The position numbers were made by a program, and so were the translations under genes. Shown here in pieces: positions 36,307 to 48,300 of a stretch of DNA of 64,000 nucleotides. The notes under the pieces were generated by a model that saw nothing but the letters and a program-made list of their open reading frames with translations, was not told the origin of the DNA and did not search any database. Position 1 is the stretch's first letter. Each line of letters begins with the position of its first letter. The DNA is from Atopsyche davidsoni (Eukaryota; Arthropoda; Insecta; Trichoptera; Hydrobiosidae): positions 13,012,501 through 13,076,500 of the forward strand of contig JAILWY010000001.1 in the NCBI GenBank assembly GCA_022113835.1, read 5' to 3'.

Positions 36307-39300
36307 TTAGAAGAGGACGTCCAAGACATCTGTGGGGGTGCCGGGGGGGCTGGTGGGGGAGGAGGGGCACGGCTTGGGCGGAGAGGTCTCGCGCGCCACC
36401 AGGCGCTCCACGTGCTCCACGGCGCGCTCGGCCTCTACCGGACACGCGCCCGAGAGAGCGCACACGCTGGCCAGCGCGTCGCCCGGCGCCTCCGCGCTCG
36501 TCTCCAGCGACGTCAGGGCGCCCAGGCCTCGCGCTGCCGCTACCAGGCAGGCCGAGGCCGTCAGCGATGGGGCCACGTGAAGAAATTCCGTTTCTGGAAC
36601 AATAAAAACACATATGAAGTTAATAATAATCATAATCCTCTGAAGTTAACTAGCGGTTTGCTAAAATGACAAATAAGTTACACTGGCAAACAAAAAAATA
36701 AAATTCGGGACTTCACACAAGTCATATTTTCCATATTTCAAATTAAGTGGGACTATCCACAGTAATGAATTTTGTATCTGATCTTCGATGAGGAGTTTAA
36801 CACCAAGACAATGGTGTAGGGGTTAGTACCTACATCGGAATACGTGCCTTACGGCCTGTAGGAATGTGACATTCGACCCCGAATCCATTAAATATTTTAT
36901 GACTGCCATTAAAGTAGAACATAACCCTTTAGTAATTAGCGGTCAGTCAAAGGCGATCGTATTCAGGCGCTCCCTGTTTACGCCAGTCACAAAGGCAGCG
37001 GGACCTTATATAAGCGGCTTCCCCGCGCCTCTCCGGAGAGACCTCGCGGCATCGAACTAGTAACCACGTACTTTTCTAACAAGTGTAGTTATACTAAATA
37101 AACTACGAATACGCAAATATTTCGCCAGCCTTCTGATTTCCAACCATACATCAATCCTGCAACCATATCATCTTCATCTTCAACAACACACACTCAACCT
37201 GCGGCAAATTGGTGACATCTTATTCATCGGCGAAAATGGTAATCGTTGTGTACACCGTCGTTTCCGTTTTTTTTTAATTCCGCAAAAGGGAGACATCCGA
37301 GCTCTGGTAATCTGAGAATGAAGAGTCTATAGCCACGCTACTCTTAAAAGATTCCCTCGCTATAAAGTACAATTGTTTTGGCAAGGCGAGATATTTGTGC
37401 ATTGTTTCATGAAATATCGCCAGGTCGACGCCAGACAGGTGGGTGTCGCAGAGCGGGTTGAGGATGCGAGAAGGTAAGTGGTCCTCGGGAGGTAGGTCCG
37501 TAATCAAGCCGGGCGCGGAGGCTGTGGCAGATGCGAGGACAGGTGGCCGCGCCCCGCACCTTGCGCGCCCCCGCCCCCGCACCCCTCTCGGCCATCGTCC
37601 GATTCCTTCATGACCTTATCTTTTCTATATTGTTAAATCTGCAGCTACTGCATTCGGTGCACGTGAATGCGAATCACTTAACAATACCACAAAGACAAAA
37701 CATCGCATTAATATGCCTATTTACTCACATGCTTCCGCGGTCGTTTAATAAATTTAATCTAAACACTCGTGGGTTAATGACGCTATAAAATTATCATAGC
37801 AATTGTTATATGTAAAGTTTTTAATTTCAAAAAGCTGTAAATGGTAAATATTACGTAATTACTACACAATTTGGGTAGGTCTGCTATAGAAAGGGACCAC
37901 ATAATTAATTGAATTAATCGACCCATTATTTGTTAAAATAGATAAGGGCAAATATTATTTACATTATTCTATGGACTGATTTTTATTTTATGGTTTAAAA
38001 AAAAACACAAAACTTTGTAATAACAGGCGGACTATGACGCCTTCGCTTTAGTATCAGTATTAATAAATACAAAGTTGTATACTCGAATATAACTATAATG
38101 GTAAAAATATATATCCATTGCCGACTTATCGAATGCTAAAAAAAATGCTCGTAAATATCCTACATTTTAAAAAGTTGATAATTTTATTTTGTCGTATTCT
38201 AAAAGTTATAAAAAATGGTAAGTTATCGGAAGGATGCTGTTCTTGGCTGTATTGCCAGGTAGGTCTGCCGACAAGGTTCACTCCGCATCTGTCATCTGCC
38301 GGCCTTCGCATCGGCTGGTACCTGGAGCCGGAGCTGGAGCTGGGCGACGGCGCAGAATGCACGAATAAACGAGGATGCTATAAAAACATTCCGGTATCGA
38401 ACTACCTAAGTAAATATGCACCGAAATACCAGATTGCCACAATGTTGCTGCCCAAAACTTATAATATGTATAAGCATAATATAGAGAAATACTGCATTCA
38501 AAAAACTTTGATACGTCCAGTCAAACCAATGATTCAAGTTACAAGACAGTACCGAGATGTTCAAATGCAAACGGCATCGTTAAGATATTACTCGTTGCAT
38601 CCAGCTGCCGTCGAGTTGTTTCCGTTTTAAAACCAAAACAACGCATCCAAATTTAATTTATGAAGGAGACTTCCGATTAAAGTACGATGTTCCGATAACA
38701 ATAATATGTCAGTGATATATTACAATCTACATATGACTACTGCCAGGAGTGCACAACATTTTTTAAAATTAATAATATCCATGCGCTAGAAGTCACATAT
38801 AAGCAAATATATACAACATTAATTTAGAGTGGAGATATTAATAAGTATAAGTAGGTTTTAGAAATATTAAAATAAGTAAATATTGTAAGTGTCGAGGTAA
38901 AGGTATGAAATAATTCCGGTTGGTGTTCCGTATTGCATTGTTTGCCGCCTCTGTCACGAGTTTGCTCAGTGGCAGCTGTTCCTCAAATGATAAGCCCGTT
39001 TGATGTATATTTTTCGGAAACTTGAATTTACTTAGCACTTTCTACGTGTGTAATAAAAAAAAATAGGACTGAACACTTTGCAATATTAAATTTTATCGAT
39101 AAAAATCACGTTTTAAAATACATTTTTTTTAATTAAAAACATATTTTCACGTAAAAAATATATTGTTCGGTTTACAATAAATTTGTTGTGTTATTCTGCA
39201 TTATTTTAATTATAACACATGCATGTACATTTTATTTCATAATTTTTCTACATTTTCTTTAAATTAAACAATTTTTATTGCAAAATTTGACAATACGTTT

Positions 39301-42300
39301 TAAGTGTCGTAGACGGATTATTAATGTCAACTTCTGTTTATTTTACGATTTTATGGCTTTTGAGCATAGATAGAGAACTGCAAAACTGTTGAATTGAAAG
39401 CAGACTATGACACGTGATGCTTTATATTTTCATCGGTGATCGTTTCTGCGTCAAATGAGGTATACATGATGTGTTAAATAAAATATATGTGTGTGTGGTT
39501 AAAATAACTTCATCAGATTTGGTATCTTCATGAAATGGTAAAATACAAAAATATTTTTTTGTTTAAAAAAAGCAGAATTGATATATGAATTATTTTGACG
39601 AAGGTCAGTGCACGGCTTGCCTGCGCCGGGGTTCACTTGCAGAGGCTCGGTTTTGGAGTCGAATGCGTTTTTATATCAAAGAAAGATGGAGACTCAGACA
39701 ACACCTGTCGTGCCTTCAGCCTTCGGACCGGCAGAAGGGTATCGGGGTGCATTATTTACGTCATTTTCAGAGTTCAGTCACTTTGTTATGTATTGAAAAA
39801 TCATAATAATAGGAGACTGGGATTGAGGTCTCCGAAAAAATCTGATTTAGTCCTGCCGAACAGATGCTAGATTTACCAGGGTCACCAGAATGTTCAATGG
39901 TGATAAATACATTTTAGTTACAATTGTGTATTGTTATTTTTAATACAATAAAGTTTTTATTTATTTTTTTATTATTGTGCAGTTAAGAGTAACAACGGAG
40001 AGCAGATAATCAGACAAAATTTATCGCAGTTACTAGCAAGAAGTTAAAAAAAAAATTCATGTTAAAAATATTCAAGTTATCTTTTCGAACCAACGCTCTC
40101 CGGCTCGGTGTTTTGTGCGAATCGAGTTACTTTTAATACAGACATGCTCGAAAGTACTAAATTATAGTAAATTATCACAGTTAGACTAGAAATCTAAAAA
40201 AAAGCTACGTCGACATAGCGTTTACAATACAAATTTTAAAAACACGCATGTATTTTAAGATTCTCGTGTTTTTTCAAATAAAGCAGTTGCGACTCAGAAG
40301 TAACAACACGGGGACCCGAGCGCGGAGGTACTCGCACTGTGTCGCAGTTATTGCTAGTTAGAAAAAAAACGTTACGGGGAAGGGCGACTGCAGGGGCGCC
40401 CGGGTGAGGGAGGGGAGGGGAGGGGAGTGGAGGGGAGCACCGCTCCTTGAGGGCCGCTCCGCCAAGACGGCCGGGACAATGGCGGGGGCAGCTGGCGCCG
40501 CACCTGCCCGGCAAGGGCAATAATGGCGGCGCGGGGGGGGCGGCCGCATGAATAATGCAACCGAATTAATATCGGACACGCGCCAACTCAAATTACTATC
40601 AATTCTATGTCTGAATATTTTAATGCTCCTGGAGCGTGGCCGATAGCCTGCCGTACTTCCAGGCTTTTTTTAATCGTCAAACGCTACAAAAAAAAGTGAG
40701 CACAAATGTCGACCCGCTGCCTACCTTGTTTGGTCGACTGCGCGAACGGAAGCGCAAGCTGAAATTTTAACTCAAACGAACGGCCTCGTTTCCCGAGAAG
40801 AAAATGCTGGACTGGTGTGCCAACCAGACACCAGAGGCAGTCCATTACCTGGCGAAATCGTGTCACTTTATTTTGCTATGTCGAAAGTTGATTTTATAAA
40901 TTATATTTATCTATTTTTTTATTATTTAATTAACGTCCATTTTCAGGGTAAAATAAAGTCTTGAAGATGTTGAAAAATTGGATAAAATGACGACTTTCAA
41001 AACCAAAGTTTGTTAAATAATTTTTTTTTTAATTTTCAAACTAATTCCAACAGGAGGGTTTACAGTTAATCTTTTAATTTCAATTGAAAAAAAGAGACAT
41101 AAATGTTTAGGATTCTTGGAACAGGAACATCGCTAAACTCCAATCCCGAAACTTCAATCGGAAAAACACATTTAAAAGTAAATTATAAGAAGAAGAAAAA
41201 AATGGTAGTAGGTGCAGTCGATTTTTCGTAATAGCTACAAGCAAATGGTCAAAAAAACTCGAATTTGGTATCACGGCTCTTAAGAGTTCAAGAGTGATTG
41301 AATCATTTTCGTTAATCTTCAATATGGACGCGTCTCCGATTCAAGAAGTTTTGGCAAGCGGGGAACCCCTCAATACGTAACAAAAGCGATAGAAGCATGC
41401 AGTTGTCTCCAAAGTGTAGTCTCTTTTGTGTATGTCGAACCGAAGGGAAGTACAAAATGATTGATGATTGACGCGAGGACGGAGTATCGGCGGTGGCACG
41501 ATCGCGACGGAGGGGTCTCGCGCCTCGAAGGTAAACACCGAGTGCCGAGGGAGAAGGGCGCCTCGCCATGTGCCGCAAGACAGTTGGTGCCTCTGGAGGA
41601 GTCCCCGAGGGGCCGAGGAGCCCTCGCCCCCCCTCCCCCCGCGCCCCGACAACAGGTTGATTTTCAGTTACGAGTCGACAGTTAGGGCTGACTGTAGTTT
41701 CGTTAATTATGCATGGAAATGCGCCGAGGTTCAACGCTCGCGACCCGCTCGGGGGTGCGGTCATCGAACGGGCGTCAAATTAAATCTATTAGCATATTTA
41801 TCGTTAGCGAGGATTATTGAATAATCCGATGGCGAATATGATAACAATGAAATAATAGCTCAAATAAAAAAAAAATCATTTTAAGGTATGTGAGAGTACG
41901 CTAGGTATATTATAGACGTTAAATGTGGACAAAACCAGATAATTGGTAAATGAATTTTTCTTCATGTAAACTCTTTGATATTATAAAGCAAGCAATAAAT
42001 ACACGCGTATGTTCATTTTATAAGACATATTTTGGAATTTATTAATCCAAAGACTGCATATCAGTGTTATATAGTATGTTATCTTACTGTATAACAATAA
42101 AACGACGGATATGTTATGAAAGTCATGGAATTCAATAATCCGCATTGAATTGCATATATAATGCTAAAAAATCCATACATTGCTTCTCCAGTTAGGGTAA
42201 GAATATTTTAAGTTCAATTGTGAAATATAATATAAGTAAATTTATACAACCGAATTTAACACGAAACATATTTTAACGTAAGTGGGTATTAGGAGTAAGT

Positions 42301-45300
42301 CACATGCTTAACAAGACATAAAATTAGGCTCGCTTCGCGTGTGGAGTGTCACCCTCGCAAACGGCTTTCGGCGGTCCCTCCTAGGCGAGCCACAATGGGA
42401 GAACTAGTTTGTAAGCTGGTCATAGATTCAAAGCAGTCTTTTTAGTACGTTTGAATGCAAATACTCCGGCGGACCTGAAACAAATGACTGCACCGTCCCT
42501 CGGATCTAGTCTTGCCGTTTTTTCAGGGGATGAAGAGGGGCGCGACGGCCAGTGTGGGGTGGGGTGTCTTCGAAACCGCTCGACCGGGAGCCGGCGCAAG
42601 AATGAAAGCGACTCGGCGGATGCATCTGCTCATTGAAATTTATTTATTTACCGTGCCGTTAAAATTATCCCCACGAAATTGTAGTACGCAATATTTGCGC
42701 AGCATCTAAATCAAATCTCCAGGTCGGATTTGATCCCATTCTCTTCTCAGACAATGCTCGGGGATCCGCGGACCTTTACCTGCACGTCAAAAAACGCAAG
42801 TTAAAATTATTTTCGCAAGCTTTGTGCGAGCGAAATAAAAGAATCGTCGCAGCCCCGGCAGCTGCAGCTCGCCGACCATTGTGTCTGAAGATATTTCGAA
42901 GACATTGTTCTTGTGTGGACCCAAAGTCGCCATAGCCCGGAGCTTGAACAATACCCCCCGAGTTTACTGTAAAAACACGAGCATCGGAACTCGAATACTG
43001 GCGTGATTGATTTTTTTTCATCGTACATTTGACTGGTATTATTGCACTAGTATTGTTAGAAATTTGTTACAAACAGTACAGTACAAGGTATAATATGTTA
43101 TAAATTTTACCAAATCAGTTAGGGACTCTTGTCACGTGTCAGATATTGCCAAACATGGTGATTAGGATAAAATTTATTTAATGCTTCAAAACAACACAAT
43201 TACTAATAAATATATTTTTTTAAATATTTAATTACAGCGATTTAACTTAATGTCTTAAAATTGCGGAAAGTACTATGGTAGGGTAACAAAATGATTTAGC
43301 GTTTGGAATAGAGCAATTACGTGCTAGCGACGGTGTTTAACTTGTCAGATTGCTCAAGCAACACCAATATGGAGACAAATCACGCAATGCATCGAGGAAA
43401 TCAGCCAACAAGCAAGGGTAGTAACAATGATTCAGGGGTTGGAGCGGGGACGTGTCGCGCGTCACGGGGCCGCGGCGGGCAACAGTTATTCAAATGCGGC
43501 GATGGAGCGGCGATAGGCGCGGCGGTTGCGACGGCCACATGTCGCACGTGCGACGGGAAAACACGCATTTCCAATGGAAATGCTCCGCGCCCACTCGGCC
43601 GTGCTACTTGTTGAGCGCGACGGGTGCCGCCGCCAAAGTTCACAAGGTGCACCGGTTTCCTCAAAGGGCAACGCCGAGTGACAAGGATCGTTTCCAGTTG
43701 CTTCTGGAGTTTTCTGCTTGAAGGACAGTTTATAAATTTGTTTGTATATAAAATAATAGGATCGAGACAAGACTGGAAGACATATGATTCCTATGCAAAT
43801 AAACACAGTTCAAATATGTAAAAAAAAAAAAAAAAAACAGGCTGGTTTAAATTCTGCTGTTTTCGTTGTGCGTGATTTACACTCATGCTTCTCCAAAAGG
43901 AAGATTTTAGAAAATAAATTACACTTACTCTGACTATTGTAGTAGTTAGCACTGAGGCATTAAATAATACGTTTGTATATAGTAACAGCGCTAACCGCTA
44001 GAATGGTTTCTATGCTGCAAGTACTTAACGGGTAAGTACCGATTGCATCACTAACAGAAAATAGGAAAATTATTTTGTAATTTTTTTTACTTACAAATTA
44101 GCAAAGCTTTCATCGATAATATTTATATTTTCATTCGTGAGTCGCTTGCCCCTGCACAAAAGACTTATTAGGCATTAAAAAGTCCACAATTCTCAGTAAG
44201 ATTTACATGAATGATGAGGTGAGCTTCCAAAGCGCACCTGGCCGGGGCTGCGCCTGGTCCGGGGGTCGCAGGAAACTTTCCTTTTCCTCCCCGGGCCCAT
44301 TGTGCGACCCGCCCTAGCCGACAGTCTCCGAGGGTGGTTTCAGACGTTGACGCGAGACAATGCACGCTACAGTTTGCGCCGATATATTTATGTACGGTCT
44401 CCGGTCGACAACGGTGCATGGCAGAATCGGAAGCTCAAACGTGGTTACAAGACGCCGCGTTTCCGTTTACAATAAAGAAGACGCGACAAAAAGATGAATT
44501 ACAAATAGATTTGAAGCTGGGCACAGAATTTTTTTTTTTAAAAATACTAATGTATATTTTTAACAATTTACAGTTAAGAGATGATACAAGGCAATAAATA
44601 TGCTTATCAGATCTTATGAGAAAAAATAACATCAGTAACAGAATACTTGGATATTTTAATAATCTTATTATTTATAAAACCAAAACTTTCACTCAAAGAT
44701 ATCGCTTAAATTCGATTGCGATTCAATTATTACAAGCTTTTGAAACAAACCACTCGTTAAAGCAGTTCCGCCCCTGATTCTGATACAGCCATTTAATTTT
44801 ATCGCGAGCCGTACAATGGGGATTTTTTCAGTCGAACCGTAAGGCCGTGAAGCCAGATGCAAAGTAAATTATGATTTGTCTCGAGCGGCGCGGGGTGGCG
44901 CACTCCCCTCCGGCCCGCCATTAATCTTTGGGATAAACTTATTTTCGATTCAGCCTCCCCCCGAAGCAGCTGCGGGAGACTCGCGACAACAATGGACCCC
45001 GCAGACTGGAAGACTCAGTGCCGGGTGACACCTCGAGGAGCCGCGGAGACGGAGGGGGCCCAACGAATCCGCCGGCATCGAGGAGGAACCGCCGCCCGTT
45101 GTCGATAAGCAATACTCGACTGCGATCCCCGGGGATGTTGGGGAGCAGAACAAACGCTGTAATTTGCATTGTTTGCGGTGACGGCGCTATGAAATTGTAC
45201 TCCTGTTCCGTCTGGAGTGCAGATTCGTGCGAAGGGTTTTCTATACATCTCGATTTGTGCTGCCCAATTAGCCAATCGGAATTATTATTGTAGTGAACAA

Positions 45301-48300
45301 TCGACTTACTGGTAGTCAAAAATGGGCAATGTGTATCTTTCGAAATAAAAAAATAATAGAAAAGGCGGTGGAAATATGTAATACAATGTTATATCATATA
45401 AACTTGTAAAAACTTTTGAAAATACAATACACTTTCATCAATCTATTGTATATATCGAAATTTTTCAAACACATACACATACTTTTTATATCAATCTGGG
45501 ATTGAACGATCAAAGTGTAGAAAAGAATAAATTTAATGTCGTAATGAGACGTCACTTTAAGGGACGTTAGTTGCCAGACGCTTACCAAGAATTTTAAGAA
45601 TCCAGGAAAGCTGAAAGTTATAACCGAGTGAATGAAATTATTATCTGCTTAAAACGATTACTTCCGAACCGAGCGAAAGCACAAGGCTGACTCGGGGCGT
45701 GCTTGAAAAGTCGATCCATTCCAGTTGACGAGAGTGAAAAGGTTCTCCCTCACCTGCGCAAATTGTCAACAATACTTGCCATATGCAAAACAATAGACTG
45801 TAGCTAAATATCATTTTATAATCCATTGTGCGCGTTACGCAACTCGACTATTCTTCCAAAGCAATTAACGCTAGTACAATGCAACAGCTGTAATGGTCGA
45901 ATCGCAGCCAGGATTGTAATTTGAATACCCAACTGGCGCGAGTCGATATGGAGCAGTGCCTCTGGGGCGGGGGGGACAGGTGGCTGCGCGGACACCTCCC
46001 GGGGGCTTTATTCCGGACAGTAATTGCTGGCCAAAGCACGTCCGCCAATATTAAGGGCGAGCCCGAATTGTGATGCACGTGGAGCCCCCGCCCCGCGAGG
46101 GCCCATGCCTGCACACCTCAATAGCGCTTGTTTGTTTTTTTAATGAATGAGTAACCATGCCATATTCCATAAAACATTGTTTACCATCATTTTAACGACA
46201 AGTATGAAATAAATGTTGAATGATGAAATTTTAATTGTACATGACATGATCAATAATAATACGAGCATAATTAGTATAGTTATAAAAAAATATATATAGC
46301 AAAATTACTAATATGATTAGGCACATTAGTTCATATATAGAAGATGATTTAAAGAAACTCTCAGAAAAATATCATCGTGAGAATTTCTTTAAATCATCTT
46401 CTATATATGAACTAATGTGCCTAATCATATTAGTAATCTACTATAATAATAGCCATTGTGGGTGGGTGGGTGTGTATGTATGTTTCATTTTTGGGTTCTC
46501 TATAGAATATCTTAAAAGATACAACGCTGATTTTTTGCACGCAAGTTCAGTGAGATTTTCCGCAGTTATGTGCCGAATTTCAAGACGATAGGATAATATT
46601 TTCATTCATAAACTAATTAAATAAAACTATCAAATATGCTTGATGTACGAATTATATGATTCTGTTGTTCACAGCGAGAATTTCAAATTTAGAATTTTTA
46701 CAAAAAAACAAAATATGATGCTTCTAAGAAATTTCCAGTTTATGTCAGCTTGACACAAGTACCAATTTTATTTTTTAGTTGCGTTAGAAATTATTAATCA
46801 CATCATTAATAACATAAAATGCCTCCTAAAAAAATAACACCGTCTAAGCACAGCAAACGTAATTAAAAAAGAATAGCACAATTGAACGTGATAAAGACCG
46901 CATCTAATAAAGAACAGTGCAGTGAAAGTGATTCGATGTTTGTGACACGAAATGTGATATTTCCTAGAATGGCTTTGCTTTCAAAATTAATATCCGGTTA
47001 TTAAAAAAATATGTGTACAAAATATTCATCTAATTGTCAGCCAAACATATGTTCAAACACTATTACATCGTTCATCGAATACGTCATTTTATGACGGGCT
47101 ACATTTCTAGTAATATAATAAACCCGTAATGGGTAATAAATACGCATCTGATAGACCAATCCATAAATAGATATACATATAGAAAAATGATAAAAATTGA
47201 CAGAGGAAGTAAGGTAAAATCATTATCAGAACGTTTCTAAATATAATTTATCATTAAAACCACATAAAAGTACCACCATCAGTTACGACATTGCTGTGGA
47301 CTACCCCCTTTTACTAGAGTGCAATCCATAACAATAAATAAATCAACACGTTAACAAGCCGTATATAAAAAATACGCGAAGAAAATATAAAGACATAATT
47401 AGCCTATTAAAAAAAACTACAATGCGGATTGAGCACGCTGACGCGAAGATGGGCTTGCTGAAAGCTGGCATTCAGGTTGTACTGATGATGGCCGCCTCTG
47501 TGACAGATGCTCCAGTATTGTGGACTTCCAGTGGCTGGAGCCGGGCTGGTTTGGCGACTGACCAGTTTGGATCCCGTTTCCAGGATTACGCGCGGCACCT
47601 GGCCGGCGGGGCGCTCTATTGGCCGTCGCGCGCCGCGTGGCTTTCAATGTTATGTTTTATGGAGTTGAGTGCCCTTTGACGATAAGGGATATGGGTAGTA
47701 AAAAAAAGATACCATATTATGTAAGGTCAATAAATATTATATTCTAATGGCAAACAACTTTTGTGCACCTTTGCTTGGCAAACAGCTGAATCGCGTAATA
47801 TAGGCGCACGCAGGAATGGCTCCGTAGTGCAGTGCTTAGAATATCAAAACATTACTAATATATTGCTGTTAACTGCAGAATTTAATTTTAAAGCCATTTC
47901 TCATCATCTGTTACCAAACAGGTAATACTAAATGCGTTTTGAAAAAGTATGCAGATTTGAGAAGCAAGTCTAATATTATAGTGTAGCAAACAAATCCAAG
48001 CTTTACATTTCACGATTTTTGACAAAAGACGAACTTTAAAAAATATTCGAGTATTTAGATATTAACTTTTTACGTTTCAATTAATTGACGGTATATGGGA
48101 CGTATACAACCAAAACCTGACATTTATTTATAATATTATATATATATTTTGTATAATTCAATAATTAATTTGTTAATAGCTTGTATTTGAATAATTGTTT
48201 CAAAAAGCTTCAATGCGAAAAATAGAAGTTTAAAAAAAAATATTCTATAACTTTTTACTAAATGAAATTAAAAGGCACAGAAAAACCTGTTATAGTGCGT

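Noticed and set aside
36265..36669. 134-codon plus-strand ORF over CycD exon 4
   Set aside because: It is antisense to the GC-rich coding exon; its Gly/Arg/Ala-rich composition is a by-product of codon structure on the other strand.
41312..41764. 150-codon minus-strand ORF in a CycD intron
   Set aside because: Lies in a GC-rich island with overlapping frames on both strands, low-complexity composition, no domain and no splice context.
47815..47880. tRNA-like words (GGCTCCGTAGTGCAGTGCTTA)
   Set aside because: Resembles a tRNA 5' half and A box, but there is no B box or 3' acceptor arm at the right distance; too weak even for a SINE call.
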